A program made the translations under genes and the position numbers. From the NCBI GenBank assembly GCA_945860745.1, contig CAMASH010000016.1, positions 1 through 52,891 of the forward strand: DNA of 52,891 bases. The letters are read 5' to 3'. The notes beneath the pieces were generated by a model. It was not told the DNA's origin and searched no databases. It was given only the letters and a program-made list of their open reading frames with translations. Position 1 is the first letter of the stretch. Every line of letters starts with the position of its first letter. Source of the stretch: Chthoniobacter flavus. Its GTDB lineage: Bacteria > Verrucomicrobiota > Verrucomicrobiia > Chthoniobacterales > Terrimicrobiaceae. Positions 7,605 to 15,109 of the stretch are shown one piece after another.

Positions 7605-9601
7605 ACCTGAGCGACGCGGAGACGGTTATCATTCAGAACATAGCCCCGCAGCTCGATCACGGACGCTATGCCGTGAAGCGCGCTGCCGGAGAGGACCTCG
7701 TGGTCGAGGCGGACATTTTCAAGGAAGGCCACGACGTGGTTCTCGCTCTCTTGAAATACCGGCCTGTCGGCGCAACGCGCTGGAATGAGACGCCCCTGCG
7801 GCCCCTGATCAACGACCACTGGCGCGGAGTGCTTCCCGTTTCGGGCGAGGGCAAATGGGAGTATACCATCGAGGCCTGGGGCGACGCTTTCGCCTCCTGG
7901 CAGGAAGAGATTCACAAAAAATTCGCCGGCGGTATCCGTGACCTCCGCAGCGAAACGCTCGAAGGAGCGGCCCTTGTTGCGGGCGCCGCGGCCCGGGCGG
8001 GCAAGTCGCCCGATGCCAGGAAGCTTAAGGCCTTTGCCGCGAAGCTTCAGGAAGCCGACGCCGATGCCATCAGTCAGCTGGCCGCCTCGCCGGAACTCAC
8101 CGCCCTCCTGCGCGTGTGGCCCGACCGATCCCTCTCCACCGAATACACCCCGGCCCTGCCGCTTTGGGTCGATCGCGAGCGTGCCGTCTTCGCCGCCTGG
8201 TATGAATTTTTCCCCCGCTCCGCCCAGGGCAAACCCGACAGCGGCTCCACCTTCCGGGATTGCCTGGGCCGGATTGACGACGCCAAAGCCATGGGCTTCG
8301 ACGTGATCTATTTCCCGCCCATCCATCCCATCGGCGAAACCAACCGCAAGGGCCGCAATAACTCCCTCACATGCGAACCCGGCGAACCCGGCGTTCCCTA
8401 CGCCATTGGCAATTCCCGCCAGGGCGTGAACGGCGGCGGTCACAAGGACGTCGCGCCCGAACTCGGCACCCTTGAGGATTTCGCCTGGCTCGTCGGCGAA
8501 GTGAAGAAACGCGGCCTCGAAATTGCCCTCGATTTCGCCATTAACTGCTCCCCCGACCACCCCTACGTCAAGGCCCACCCCGACTGGTTCTTCAAGCGCC
8601 CGGACGGCTCCATCAAATATGCCGAGAATCCGCCGAAAAAATACCAGGACGTTTACCCGCTGAATTTCCACAACCCCGACTGGCGCGGCCTTTGGCACGA
8701 GATGCGCGACGTCATCGCGTTTTGGTGTCAGCTTGGCGTGCGCATCTTCCGCGTCGATAATCCGCATACCAAGCCGGTCTCTTTCTGGGAATGGCTCATC
8801 GCGGATATCCACGAAACCTATCCCGACGCCATCTTTCTCGGCGAAGCCTTCACCCGGCCCAAGATGATGCAGACCCTGGCCAAGGCCGGCTTCACCCAGA
8901 GCTATACCTACTTCACCTGGCGCAACGCGAAGCACGAACTGACCGAATATCTCACCGAGTTGACCGGGACGGAAATGAAGGACTATTTCCGGGCGAATTT
9001 TTTCACCAACACGCCCGACATCCTTCCCGTCATGCTGCAGCAAAGCGGACGCCCGGGTTTCCTCATCCGCGCCATCCTCGCCGCCACGCTCTCGCCCGTG
9101 TACGGCATCTCCAGCGGCTTCGAGTTGTGCGAGGCCACGCCCATTCCGGGAAAGGAGGAGTATCTCGACTCCGAGAAATACCAGTTCAAAGGCCGCGACT
9201 GGAACGCCCCCGGTCACATCAAGGAGACCCTCACCCGGCTCAACCGCATCCGCCGCGAAAACCGCGCCCTCCAGCAATACGCCAACCTGCGTTTTCATAC
9301 GGCCGAAAACGACAACATCCTTTTCTTCAGCAAGACCACCCCGGCCGGTGATAATCTGCTGCTCATTGCCATCACCGTCGATCCCTTCAATGCGCAAACC
9401 GCCTTCGTCCATGTGCCGTTGGCTGATTTCGGCATCGCCGGGAATGAGACCTATCAGGTGGAAGATCTCCTCACCGGCGAACGCTTCGCCTGGACCGGCG
9501 AACGCAATTTCATCTCGCTGAATCCCCCCACCCGCCCCGCCCACATCTTCCGTATCCTCCGCCGGGCCGGACGCGAGAACGGGCGGGATGTTTATGTGTG
9601 A
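7601..9601 (+). CDS. glgE: Alpha-1,4-glucan:maltose-1-phosphate maltosyltransferase
   Basis: The 666-residue product is a GH13_3 enzyme that transfers maltosyl units from maltose-1-phosphate to glucans in the cytosol. The N-terminal domain contains EADIFKEGHD. AWYEFFPRS, FPPIHPIGETNRKGRNN and LDFAINCSPDHPYV mark the barrel. The nucleophile region FRVDNPHTKP places Asp at 386, and the acid/base region LGEAFTRPKM places Glu at 415. The 29-residue gap equals that of characterised GlgE (D394/E423). The start overlaps the kinase gene by 4 bp, so the two are translationally coupled. No glgM, treS or branching-enzyme gene is visible in this window. Confidence 0.93.
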   Translation: MNLSDAETVIIQNIAPQLDHGRYAVKRAAGEDLVVEADIFKEGHDVVLALLKYRPVGATRWNETPLRPLINDHWRGVLPVSGEGKWEYTIEAWGDAFASWQEEIHKKFAGGIRDLRSETLEGAALVAGAAARAGKSPDARKLKAFAAKLQEADADAISQLAASPELTALLRVWPDRSLSTEYTPALPLWVDRERAVFAAWYEFFPRSAQGKPDSGSTFRDCLGRIDDAKAMGFDVIYFPPIHPIGETNRKGRNNSLTCEPGEPGVPYAIGNSRQGVNGGGHKDVAPELGTLEDFAWLVGEVKKRGLEIALDFAINCSPDHPYVKAHPDWFFKRPDGSIKYAENPPKKYQDVYPLNFHNPDWRGLWHEMRDVIAFWCQLGVRIFRVDNPHTKPVSFWEWLIADIHETYPDAIFLGEAFTRPKMMQTLAKAGFTQSYTYFTWRNAKHELTEYLTELTGTEMKDYFRANFFTNTPDILPVMLQQSGRPGFLIRAILAATLSPVYGISSGFELCEATPIPGKEEYLDSEKYQFKGRDWNAPGHIKETLTRLNRIRRENRALQQYANLRFHTAENDNILFFSKTTPAGDNLLLIAITVDPFNAQTAFVHVPLADFGIAGNETYQVEDLLTGERFAWTGERNFISLNPPTRPAHIFRILRRAGRENGRDVYV

Positions 9602-9634
9602 CCTCGCCGCGGCGCAGTCGCACCAACACCACTG

Positions 9635-9745
9635 GTAGGGTGGGCGTCCCGCCTGCCGCAGGGTGCATCTTGCGCCCTTCTCTTCGCTGACAAGATCAGA
9701 TTCAGGCACGATGCCCGAATCGGCGGGCGAGACGCCCGCCCTACC
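9635..9745. repeat. Long inverted repeat of the GTAGGGTGGGCGTCCCGCC family
   Basis: The 111-bp element begins GTAGGGTGGGCGTCCCGCC and ends GGCGGGCGAGACGCCCGCC + CTAC, forming an imperfect long stem around a central loop. The same end sequences recur at 21241-21351, and shortened forms occur near 26929 and 39605. It lies between the converging glgE and ubiE genes, so a bidirectional terminator function is possible, though T tracts are absent. Confidence 0.6.
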
Positions 9746-10457
9746 CCCTGTTCTCGACTCGCCGCGCCGTGTAAATGCAGGCCACGCCGAGGCAAAGCGG
9801 GCGTGCTTGAAATCCGGAAAAGCCGCATCCCTCGATCAAAGTCCGCATCTCCGCGCCTCTCGGAAATGACTCGATGGACTCTCCAAGATACTCGTAGGCC
9901 TCCTTGTTTCCAGTGACGGCTGCCGCGAAGGCCGGCAGGACATGATGGAGATACCGGCGGTAAATCGCGCGGAGCGGCAGAAACTCCGGCAGGGAAAAAT
10001 CCATGACCAGCAGCATCCCGCCCGGACGCAGCACGCGGTGCATTTCGCGGAGCGCTCCATCCCACGCCGCCATGTTGCGGAGCCCGAAGGCAACGGTAAG
10101 CGCATCGAAGGATCGGTCGCGAAAGGGCAGCCGCAATCCATCGGCCTGCACCAACGAGGGCACGCTTTTCTTGCGGGCCACCTGCAACATGGGCAGACAG
10201 AAATCCGCGCCCACAATCTGCGCGTCAGGGCAGTGTTTGCCCAAAGCCCGGGCCAGATCCCCGCTCCCGGTAGCCAGATCGAGCACCCGGGCCGGCCTGG
10301 CCTGCGCGATGAGCCGGGCGGCTTTGGCCCGCCAAAGAAAATCAAATCCGCCGCTGAGCAGATGATTGGCCAGATCGTAGCGCCCCGCGATGGCGGCGAA
10401 GGTGCGGCAGACGAAGCCGGGGTTTTGTTGTTTCAGCGAAGTTTCGATGGCGGACAA
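9741..10457 (-). CDS. ubiE/menG: Demethylmenaquinone/ubiquinone methyltransferase
   Basis: The 238-residue class I SAM-dependent methyltransferase carries motif I VLDLATGSGDLARAL, the family block FDALTVAFGLRNM (UbiE signature), MHRVLRPGGMLLVMDFS and YEYLGESIESFP near the C-terminus. It performs the C-methylation that completes menaquinone (or ubiquinone). Menaquinone is more likely in this lineage. The ATG at 10457 gives the usual N-terminus (FVCRTFAAIAGRYDLANHLL). Its 3' end overlaps the repeat at 9635-9745 by a few bases. Confidence 0.93.
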   Translation of the reverse strand: MSAIETSLKQQNPGFVCRTFAAIAGRYDLANHLLSGGFDFLWRAKAARLIAQARPARVLDLATGSGDLARALGKHCPDAQIVGADFCLPMLQVARKKSVPSLVQADGLRLPFRDRSFDALTVAFGLRNMAAWDGALREMHRVLRPGGMLLVMDFSLPEFLPLRAIYRRYLHHVLPAFAAAVTGNKEAYEYLGESIESFPRGAEMRTLIEGCGFSGFQARPLCLGVACIYTARRVENRG

Positions 10458-10495
10458 TTAATTCCGCAATCCGCAATCTGCAATCCGCAATCACG

Positions 10496-10654
10496 TGGTG
10501 CTCACGAGAGGATGATCCCCGCTGGCGCGGGGCTCTGCGTTTTGGCTTCGCCCTCACGATTCGCAGTGGCCCGCGTGGCAGTTGAACCTGTTCAAATCCT
10601 CCACAGGCGGCGAACGATGCCTTTACTCGATCGATCACTCTGTCCGCAATCAAG
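10496..10654 (-). repeat. tRNA-tail repeat unit behind tRNA-Leu
   Basis: Reading on the minus strand from the tRNA-Leu CCA, this unit contains an anti-tail (10601-10590, GAGGATTTGAAC), the core start GTTCAACTGCC (10587-10577) and GCCAAAACGCAGAGCCCCGC. A short hairpin CCCCGC/GCGGGG follows. The unit ends in an exact copy of the last 18 nt of the tRNA, ATCCTCTCGTGAGCACCA (10513-10496). The tail copies are 159 bp apart. After both CCA ends the sequence continues CKTGATTGCGGA. It shares its core with the units behind tRNA-Tyr. Confidence 0.8.
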
Positions 10655-10739
10655 TGGTGCTCACGAGAGGATTTGAACCTCCAAGGGTTGCCCCATACGC
10701 TCCTGAGGCGTACGCGTCTGCCAGTTTCGCCACGTGAGC
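10655..10739 (-). tRNA. tRNA-Leu (anticodon CAG)
   Basis: This is an 85-nt class II tRNA with an encoded CCA. Acceptor 5' GCTCACG pairs with CGTGAGC. The anticodon stem TACGC/GCGTA surrounds loop CTCAGGA (anticodon CAG, reading CUG). A variable arm follows, and the T arm reads GGTTCAAATCC. All parts were read directly from the minus strand. Confidence 0.96.
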
Positions 10740-10850
10740 AATTGGAACGGTCACCATCACCCCGCTGTCTAAAGGTGTAAATCGGAAAATGCAAAATTCC
10801 ACTGGCTTTGCCTTCCGGCTCATGCGAAAAAACCATCCTTCTGTGAACCA

Positions 10851-12008
10851 ATGAAAAAAATTCTCTCCCTTGCCCTCTCCCTGTCCGCGGTTGCGGCCAT
10901 GCTCTCCGCTTGCAAACCATCCCAGCCTGCGGGCGCGACTCCGGCGGCATCTCCGTCGCCGCAGGCCGCTGCGCCCGCCGCAACTCCGGTCGCGACCCCG
11001 GTCGCAACTCCCGGCACGGCCTCCACGACTCCGGATGCTCCCGCGCCGGTTGCCGCCGCCCCGGAATTGAAAGATCCTGTCGCGGTGGTCAACGGGGAAA
11101 AAATTTCCAAGTCCGAGTTGGAGGAAGCCTTCAATAGCGCGGTCCAGGCCTCCGGAGCCAAAGTGGACGACCTGACCCCCGATCAAAAGCTGGAGGGATA
11201 CCGCCAGTTGCTCGACGAACTCATCCTGGACAAGTTGGTGAGCAAGGCGGCCGAGGGCGTGACCGTTCCCCAGACCGAGATTGACGCCGAGGTGGCCAAG
11301 ATCAAGGGGCAGTTTCCGTCCGAGGAGGAGTTCAACAAGCAAATCATCGCCGCCGGTCAGTCCCCCGACAAGTTCACTGACGCGCTCAAGAAAATGCTCC
11401 AGCAGCAAAAGTGGATGGAGGGCCAGGTGGGGGACAAAACGGCGGTGGCGGACGCCGACGCGAAGAAATTCTATGATTCCAACACCAAGGAGTTTGAGGA
11501 ACCCGAAACGGTGAAGGCGAGCCACATCCTCATTCTGGTCGGGAAGGACGATTCGGAAGACGTGGCCAAACAAAAATTGGAAGTTGCGAAAAAGGCCGCG
11601 GCCCGCGCCAAGAAGGGTGAGGATTTCCCCAAGCTGGCCAAGGAACTCTCGGAGGAGCCCGGGGCCAAGGAATCCGGCGGGGACCTGGGTTTCTTTCCCA
11701 AGGATCAGATGGTGCCGGAATTTTCCGAGGCGGCCTTTAATCAGAAGGTCGGACAAATCAGCGAGCCCGTTCGCACCCAGTTCGGCTGGCACGTGATCAA
11801 GGTCACCGAAAAGAAGCCTGCCGGGGTCGTGCCTTACGAGCAGGTCAAAAAGCAATTGCTGGCTTACCTCAAAGCGGACAAGCAGCGCAAGGCGGTGCAG
11901 GAATTGCTGAAGTCGATGCGGGACTCGGCCAAGATCGAGAACACCATTCCCGCCCCGGCCGCTCCGGCGATGCCCCAGCCTCCGGTGAGCGATAAACCAG
12001 GCGCCTAG
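10851..12008 (+). CDS. Lipoprotein parvulin-type peptidyl-prolyl isomerase (PrsA/SurA-like)
   Basis: The 385-residue product has an N-terminal signal with lipobox AMLSAC (lipidated Cys), then an Ala/Pro/Thr linker. A SurA_N-like helical domain follows (VAVVNGEKISKSELEEAF, about residues 75-215), then a parvulin domain starting VKASHILILVGKDD with SGGDLGFFPKDQMVPEFSEA and FGWHVIKV. It folds or chaperones exported proteins at the membrane. ATG 10851 sits 20 bp after ATTTTGCC-rich leader DNA and is the only start giving the signal. The gene is near but divergent from tRNA-Leu. Confidence 0.9.
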   Translation: MKKILSLALSLSAVAAMLSACKPSQPAGATPAASPSPQAAAPAATPVATPVATPGTASTTPDAPAPVAAAPELKDPVAVVNGEKISKSELEEAFNSAVQASGAKVDDLTPDQKLEGYRQLLDELILDKLVSKAAEGVTVPQTEIDAEVAKIKGQFPSEEEFNKQIIAAGQSPDKFTDALKKMLQQQKWMEGQVGDKTAVADADAKKFYDSNTKEFEEPETVKASHILILVGKDDSEDVAKQKLEVAKKAAARAKKGEDFPKLAKELSEEPGAKESGGDLGFFPKDQMVPEFSEAAFNQKVGQISEPVRTQFGWHVIKVTEKKPAGVVPYEQVKKQLLAYLKADKQRKAVQELLKSMRDSAKIENTIPAPAAPAMPQPPVSDKPGA

Positions 12009-12013
12009 GCCGC

Positions 12014-12988
12014 ATGGCGCGACCTGCCAAATCCAACGCCGGCGTCATCGGCCTCGGCCTCATCGGCAGCCGGGTCGCCGCCAATTTGCGCAAGGGGGGC
12101 TATCAGGTCTGGGTCTGGAACCGTTCGCCCCGCCCGGAACCGAACTTCCTTTCCTCGCCCGCGGAGGTGGCGGAGTCGGCCAAGATCATTCAGATTTTTG
12201 TCTCGGATGGTCCGGCCCTCATTCAAACGGTTCAGGCCATGGCCCCCGCGCTCGGGCCCGGGCATGTCGTGCTGAACCACGCCACCACCTCGCCCAAGGA
12301 AACATTGGAAGCCGCCCGCATCGTGCAGGAACGGAATGCCGCCTTTCTCGATGCTCCGTTCACCGGAAGCCGTGACGCCGCCGCCGCGGGGCAGATTGTT
12401 TACTACATCGGCGGGGACGCCGCCGTGCTGGAAAGAGTCCGCCCGCAGCTGGAAGTCGCGGCCAAGGCCATTTTGCCCATGGGCGAGATCGGCCAGGCCA
12501 CGGCCATGAAAATCGCCACCAACCTCATTGTGGCCGTTTCGGTCGGAGCCTACGCCGAGGCCATGTGCCTGCTGGAAAAAAGCGGCATCCCGCTTTACAA
12601 GATCGGCGAAGCCTTGGAACACCATGCGGTTCATTCCCCGTTGGTGGACCTCAAAGTGCCGGCTATGATCGCGGCGGATTTCGATCCGCGCTTTTCGCTT
12701 AAGCACATGTTCAAGGATATCCAGATTGCCTTGGCCATGGCGGAGGAGCACGGGGTCGAACTCCCCGAAACTGCAGCCTATGCCGGCTCGGCCATGGCCG
12801 GATTGCAAAGCGGGTGGGGGGACTCCGATTTCTCCAGCATCGCGCGGCATTACGGCTATCCCAACGAGGAGAATGAAATCCCGGAGACGGTTTTTGCCCC
12901 GGCCGCGGCGGCTTCCCCCAACGGCGACACGCCCCTACCGGCCAAGGAGAAAAAGAAAATTTTCCCTCTCTTCGGGCGGAAGGACTAA
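12014..12988 (+). CDS. Beta-hydroxyacid dehydrogenase family (NAD(P)-dependent)
   Basis: The 324-residue product begins with a Rossmann fold GLGLIGSRVAANLRKGGY and WNRSP. It then shows the family's substrate block DAPFTGSRDAAAAGQIVYY and the catalytic-lysine region ATAMKIATNLIVAVS. It resembles 3-hydroxyisobutyrate dehydrogenase and tartronate semialdehyde reductase. The physiological acid cannot be assigned. A Lys-rich tail follows residue 305. The start lies 6 nt after the parvulin stop and the gene is followed 6 nt later by the YgfZ-like gene, so these are one transcription unit. Confidence 0.85.
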   Translation: MARPAKSNAGVIGLGLIGSRVAANLRKGGYQVWVWNRSPRPEPNFLSSPAEVAESAKIIQIFVSDGPALIQTVQAMAPALGPGHVVLNHATTSPKETLEAARIVQERNAAFLDAPFTGSRDAAAAGQIVYYIGGDAAVLERVRPQLEVAAKAILPMGEIGQATAMKIATNLIVAVSVGAYAEAMCLLEKSGIPLYKIGEALEHHAVHSPLVDLKVPAMIAADFDPRFSLKHMFKDIQIALAMAEEHGVELPETAAYAGSAMAGLQSGWGDSDFSSIARHYGYPNEENEIPETVFAPAAAASPNGDTPLPAKEKKKIFPLFGRKD

Positions 12989-12994
12989 ACGGCC

Positions 12995-13867
12995 GTGTCG
13001 TCCGAGGCCAGCCGGTTGCGTCAACTCCGCCGGGAGGGCGGATTTTTTTTCCTGGGCCCGCGCACCCGCCTCCGACTCACGGGTGCTGATCGCGTGCGCT
13101 ACCTCAACGGACAGGTTACCAATGATCTGCGGCGTCTGATCCCCGGCCAGGCCATGCGCGCCCTCGTTCTCACGGCCAAAGGCCGGCTGTGCGCGGATAT
13201 TCTGGTCTGGTCGGAAGATGAAGCCCTTCTCATCGATGCGGATGCCTCGCTGGCGGACAGCCTTCCTGGGCGGCTGGAGCGTTATGCGGTGGCCGATGAC
13301 GTGAATTTTGAAATTCTGCTGCCGGACACAACCCTTTGTCATGCCTTTGGTCCTGCCGCCGCGCCGCTTGCGGGCATTCGGGTCCAACGTCTTGGTGTGG
13401 ACGGAGTCGATCTTCTCTCCGCGCCATTCGGGCTTCTTGAGGCCTCGGCGCATGACGTCACGCTGCTTGCCATCGAGCGGGGTTTGCCGCAATGGGGTTG
13501 GGAATTGACCGGGGAGATTTTGCCGCAGGAAGCGGGACTTGAGCAGATGTCGGTGGATTTCCACAAAGGCTGTTACGTCGGCCAGGAAGTGGTCTCCCGC
13601 ATCGAAAGTGTCGGACGCGTGAACCGTCATCTCTGCGGATTTCTCGGTGATTTCGACCCGGAGAAATCGCCTTCCGCGAATCTCCTGACCGCCGCCGGAG
13701 AAAAAGCCGGCTGGCTCACCCGCGCCGCCCGCCATCCGGAATTGGACAAAACCGTTGCGCTCGGCTACCTGCTCGCCCGCTGCACCGAGACATCTTTCTC
13801 CGTCCTGGATGAAAGTGGTGCTTGCCTTGGCCGCGCAGAACGTTCTGAATTTCCGCTCTTTTCCTGA
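12995..13867 (+). CDS. ygfZ: YgfZ/GcvT-type folate-binding protein for Fe-S cluster assembly
   Basis: The 290-residue product has the GcvT-like fold, with RVRYLNGQVTNDLRRL near the N-terminus and the diagnostic motif KGCYVGQEVVSRIES (K-G-C-Y-x-G-Q-E) around residues 190-204. YgfZ proteins use folate to help repair or insert certain 4Fe-4S clusters. The GTG start at 12995 gives the typical short N-terminus. The stop is immediately followed by the ATG of the cyclophilin gene, so translational coupling is likely. Confidence 0.88.
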   Translation: MSSEASRLRQLRREGGFFFLGPRTRLRLTGADRVRYLNGQVTNDLRRLIPGQAMRALVLTAKGRLCADILVWSEDEALLIDADASLADSLPGRLERYAVADDVNFEILLPDTTLCHAFGPAAAPLAGIRVQRLGVDGVDLLSAPFGLLEASAHDVTLLAIERGLPQWGWELTGEILPQEAGLEQMSVDFHKGCYVGQEVVSRIESVGRVNRHLCGFLGDFDPEKSPSANLLTAAGEKAGWLTRAARHPELDKTVALGYLLARCTETSFSVLDESGACLGRAERSEFPLFS

Positions 13868-14494
13868 ATGAAAATCTGTCTCACCGCCTTTGCCCTTTTG
13901 CTGGCCTTCCTGCCCGTTTCCCCTGCGGCCCCGATTGGACCCGAGGTGGCCGTGATGGAGATTCAGTTTGGCAAGGAAAAGAAAACCCAGCAGGTGGTGA
14001 TCGGACTCCACGACACCGCCGCTCCTCTGACCGTGGCCAATTTCAAGGAACTCGTCGGGAAAAAATTCTACAATGGACTGCGTTTTCACCGTGTTTTCCC
14101 TAGCTCGCTGGTGCAAACCGGCGATCCCAAGACCCGCTGGATGGGACTGCCGCTCGGGTTGGGTGACACCGAGCGTTCCGGCACGGGCGGACCGGGCTAC
14201 ACCATCCCGGCCGAAATCGGACGCAAGCACGTCCGCGGCACCGTCGCCATGTCGCGGCTGGGCGACAATATCAATCCCGCCAAAGCCTCGAACGGCAGCC
14301 AGTTTTACATCACGCTTACACCCACACCCAAGCTGGACGGAAAATACACCGTCTTCGGTGAAGTGCTGGAGGGACTTGATGTGCTCGATGCCATCAGTAA
14401 TGAGCGGACGGACAGCAACGATTTTCCATTGGCAAAGATCGTGATTAAATCTATCACCATACAACCGCGTTTCGCCGAGCCGGCGAGGCAGTAG
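13868..14494 (+). CDS. Exported cyclophilin-type peptidyl-prolyl isomerase
   Basis: The 208-residue product has a signal peptide (LTAFALLLAFLPVSPAA) and a cyclophilin domain with GLRFHRVFPSSLVQTGDP (catalytic Arg in FHRV), GTVAMSR and NGSQFYITLTPTPKLDGK. It probably accelerates proline isomerisation in the periplasm. The gene abuts the YgfZ stop with no gap and ends 27 bp before tRNA-Tyr. Confidence 0.9.
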   Translation: MKICLTAFALLLAFLPVSPAAPIGPEVAVMEIQFGKEKKTQQVVIGLHDTAAPLTVANFKELVGKKFYNGLRFHRVFPSSLVQTGDPKTRWMGLPLGLGDTERSGTGGPGYTIPAEIGRKHVRGTVAMSRLGDNINPAKASNGSQFYITLTPTPKLDGKYTVFGEVLEGLDVLDAISNERTDSNDFPLAKIVIKSITIQPRFAEPARQ

Positions 14495-14521
14495 TTCACG
14501 CGCGGGTTGCCAAGAGTGAAC

Positions 14522-14606
14522 GGGTAGGTTCCGGAGTGGCCAAACGGGGTGGACTGTAAATCCACTGGCATTGCCTTCACAGGTTCGAATCCTGTCCTGC
14601 CCACCA
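14522..14606 (+). tRNA. tRNA-Tyr (anticodon GUA)
   Basis: This is an 85-nt class II tRNA with an encoded CCA. Acceptor GGGTAGG pairs with CCTGCCC (one G-U). The anticodon loop CTGTAAA lies on a GTGGA/TCCAC stem (GTA at 14556-14558). It has a long variable arm and T arm AGGTTCGAATCCT. Its last 19 nt are repeated twice downstream. Confidence 0.97.
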
Positions 14607-14808
14607 CTTTTCGCGAAAGCGAAAAGCTTGCAGACCTCCGACAGGATGACCGGCTGGCGTTTCGCGCGAGCGAAACATTTCCTTATGCCGAAGGGACGCA
14701 CCGGAGCCTGGGCGGAGCACAGGCAACACGGAGTTCGACTGCCCGGCGCGAAGCGCCCAACGGTTAAGGCGCAGCCAAAAAGCAGAGCCCCGCTGCCACA
14801 GCGGGGAT
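14588..14808 (+). repeat. tRNA-tail repeat unit 1 (221 bp)
   Basis: It starts with the tRNA-Tyr 3' tail AATCCTGTCCTGCCCACCA (14588-14606). Next come a perfect hairpin CTTTTCGC-GAAA-GCGAAAAG (14607-14626) and the anti-tail GACAGGAT (14640-14647). A 75-bp insert absent from unit 2 follows, with its own hairpin GTTTCGC-GCGA-GCGAAAC. Then come GTTCGACTGCC (14733-14743), GGCGCGAAGCGCC, and the core GCCAAAAAGCAGAGCCCCGC with hairpin to 14808. It is followed at once by the next tail copy. Confidence 0.9.
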
Positions 14809-14954
14809 AATCCTGTCCTGCCCACCACTTTTCGCGAAAGCGAAAAGCTTGCCGATCTCCGACAGGATGAAGAACGGAGTTCGACTGCCCGGCGCGAAGC
14901 GCCCAACGGTTAAGGCGCAGCCAAAAAGCAGAGCCCCGCTGCCAGAGCGGGGAT
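14809..14954 (+). repeat. tRNA-tail repeat unit 2 (146 bp)
   Basis: It begins with an exact 19-nt copy of the tRNA-Tyr tail, CCA included (14809-14827). The same GAAA-loop hairpin (14828-14847), anti-tail GACAGGAT (14861-14868), GTTCGACTGCC (14879-14889), core and CCCCGCT/AGCGGGG hairpin follow. A third tail copy then starts at 14955. Only a few bases differ from unit 1 outside the 75-bp insert. Confidence 0.9.
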
Positions 14955-15066
14955 AATCCTGTCCTGCCCACCACTTTTCGCGATAGCGAAAGGTCGCAGC
15001 TTCCCGCAGGATGATGAACGAAATTCGATTGCCACGCGAAGGGGACCAACCCGAAGCAGGCAAAAC
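14955..15066 (+). repeat. Degenerate tRNA-tail repeat unit 3
   Basis: A third exact tail (14955-14973) is followed by the hairpin with changed loop and arm (CTTTTCGC-GATA-GCGAAAGG, pairing kept by a G-U). A decayed anti-tail GCAGGAT, ATTCGATTGCC (15023-15033) and a shortened GAAGCAGGCAAAA core follow. There is no further tail copy. The unit decays into the leader of the next gene. Confidence 0.75.
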
Positions 15067-15085
15067 GAATGTCGTGAATTTTTAC

Positions 15086-15107
15086 AATCCGCTTGATAAA
15101 CCGGATT
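15086..15107. promoter_or_regulatory. Dyad overlapping the leader of the sugar isomerase gene
   Basis: AATCCG (15086-15091) and CGGATT (15102-15107) form a 6-bp dyad with 10-bp spacing that ends 2 bp before the ATG at 15110. It could be an operator or an mRNA hairpin hiding the start. No Shine-Dalgarno is visible. Confidence 0.3.
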
Positions 15108-15109
15108 AG

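Noticed and set aside
7427-9709. 760-residue frame opposite glgE
   Set aside because: It has antisense composition and no motif. GlgE on the plus strand explains the open frame.
14761-14808. Core hairpin CCCCGCTG-CCA-CAGCGGGG read as terminator of tRNA-Tyr
   Set aside because: No T tract follows. It is followed by a tRNA tail copy in all three units, so termination is not its evident role.
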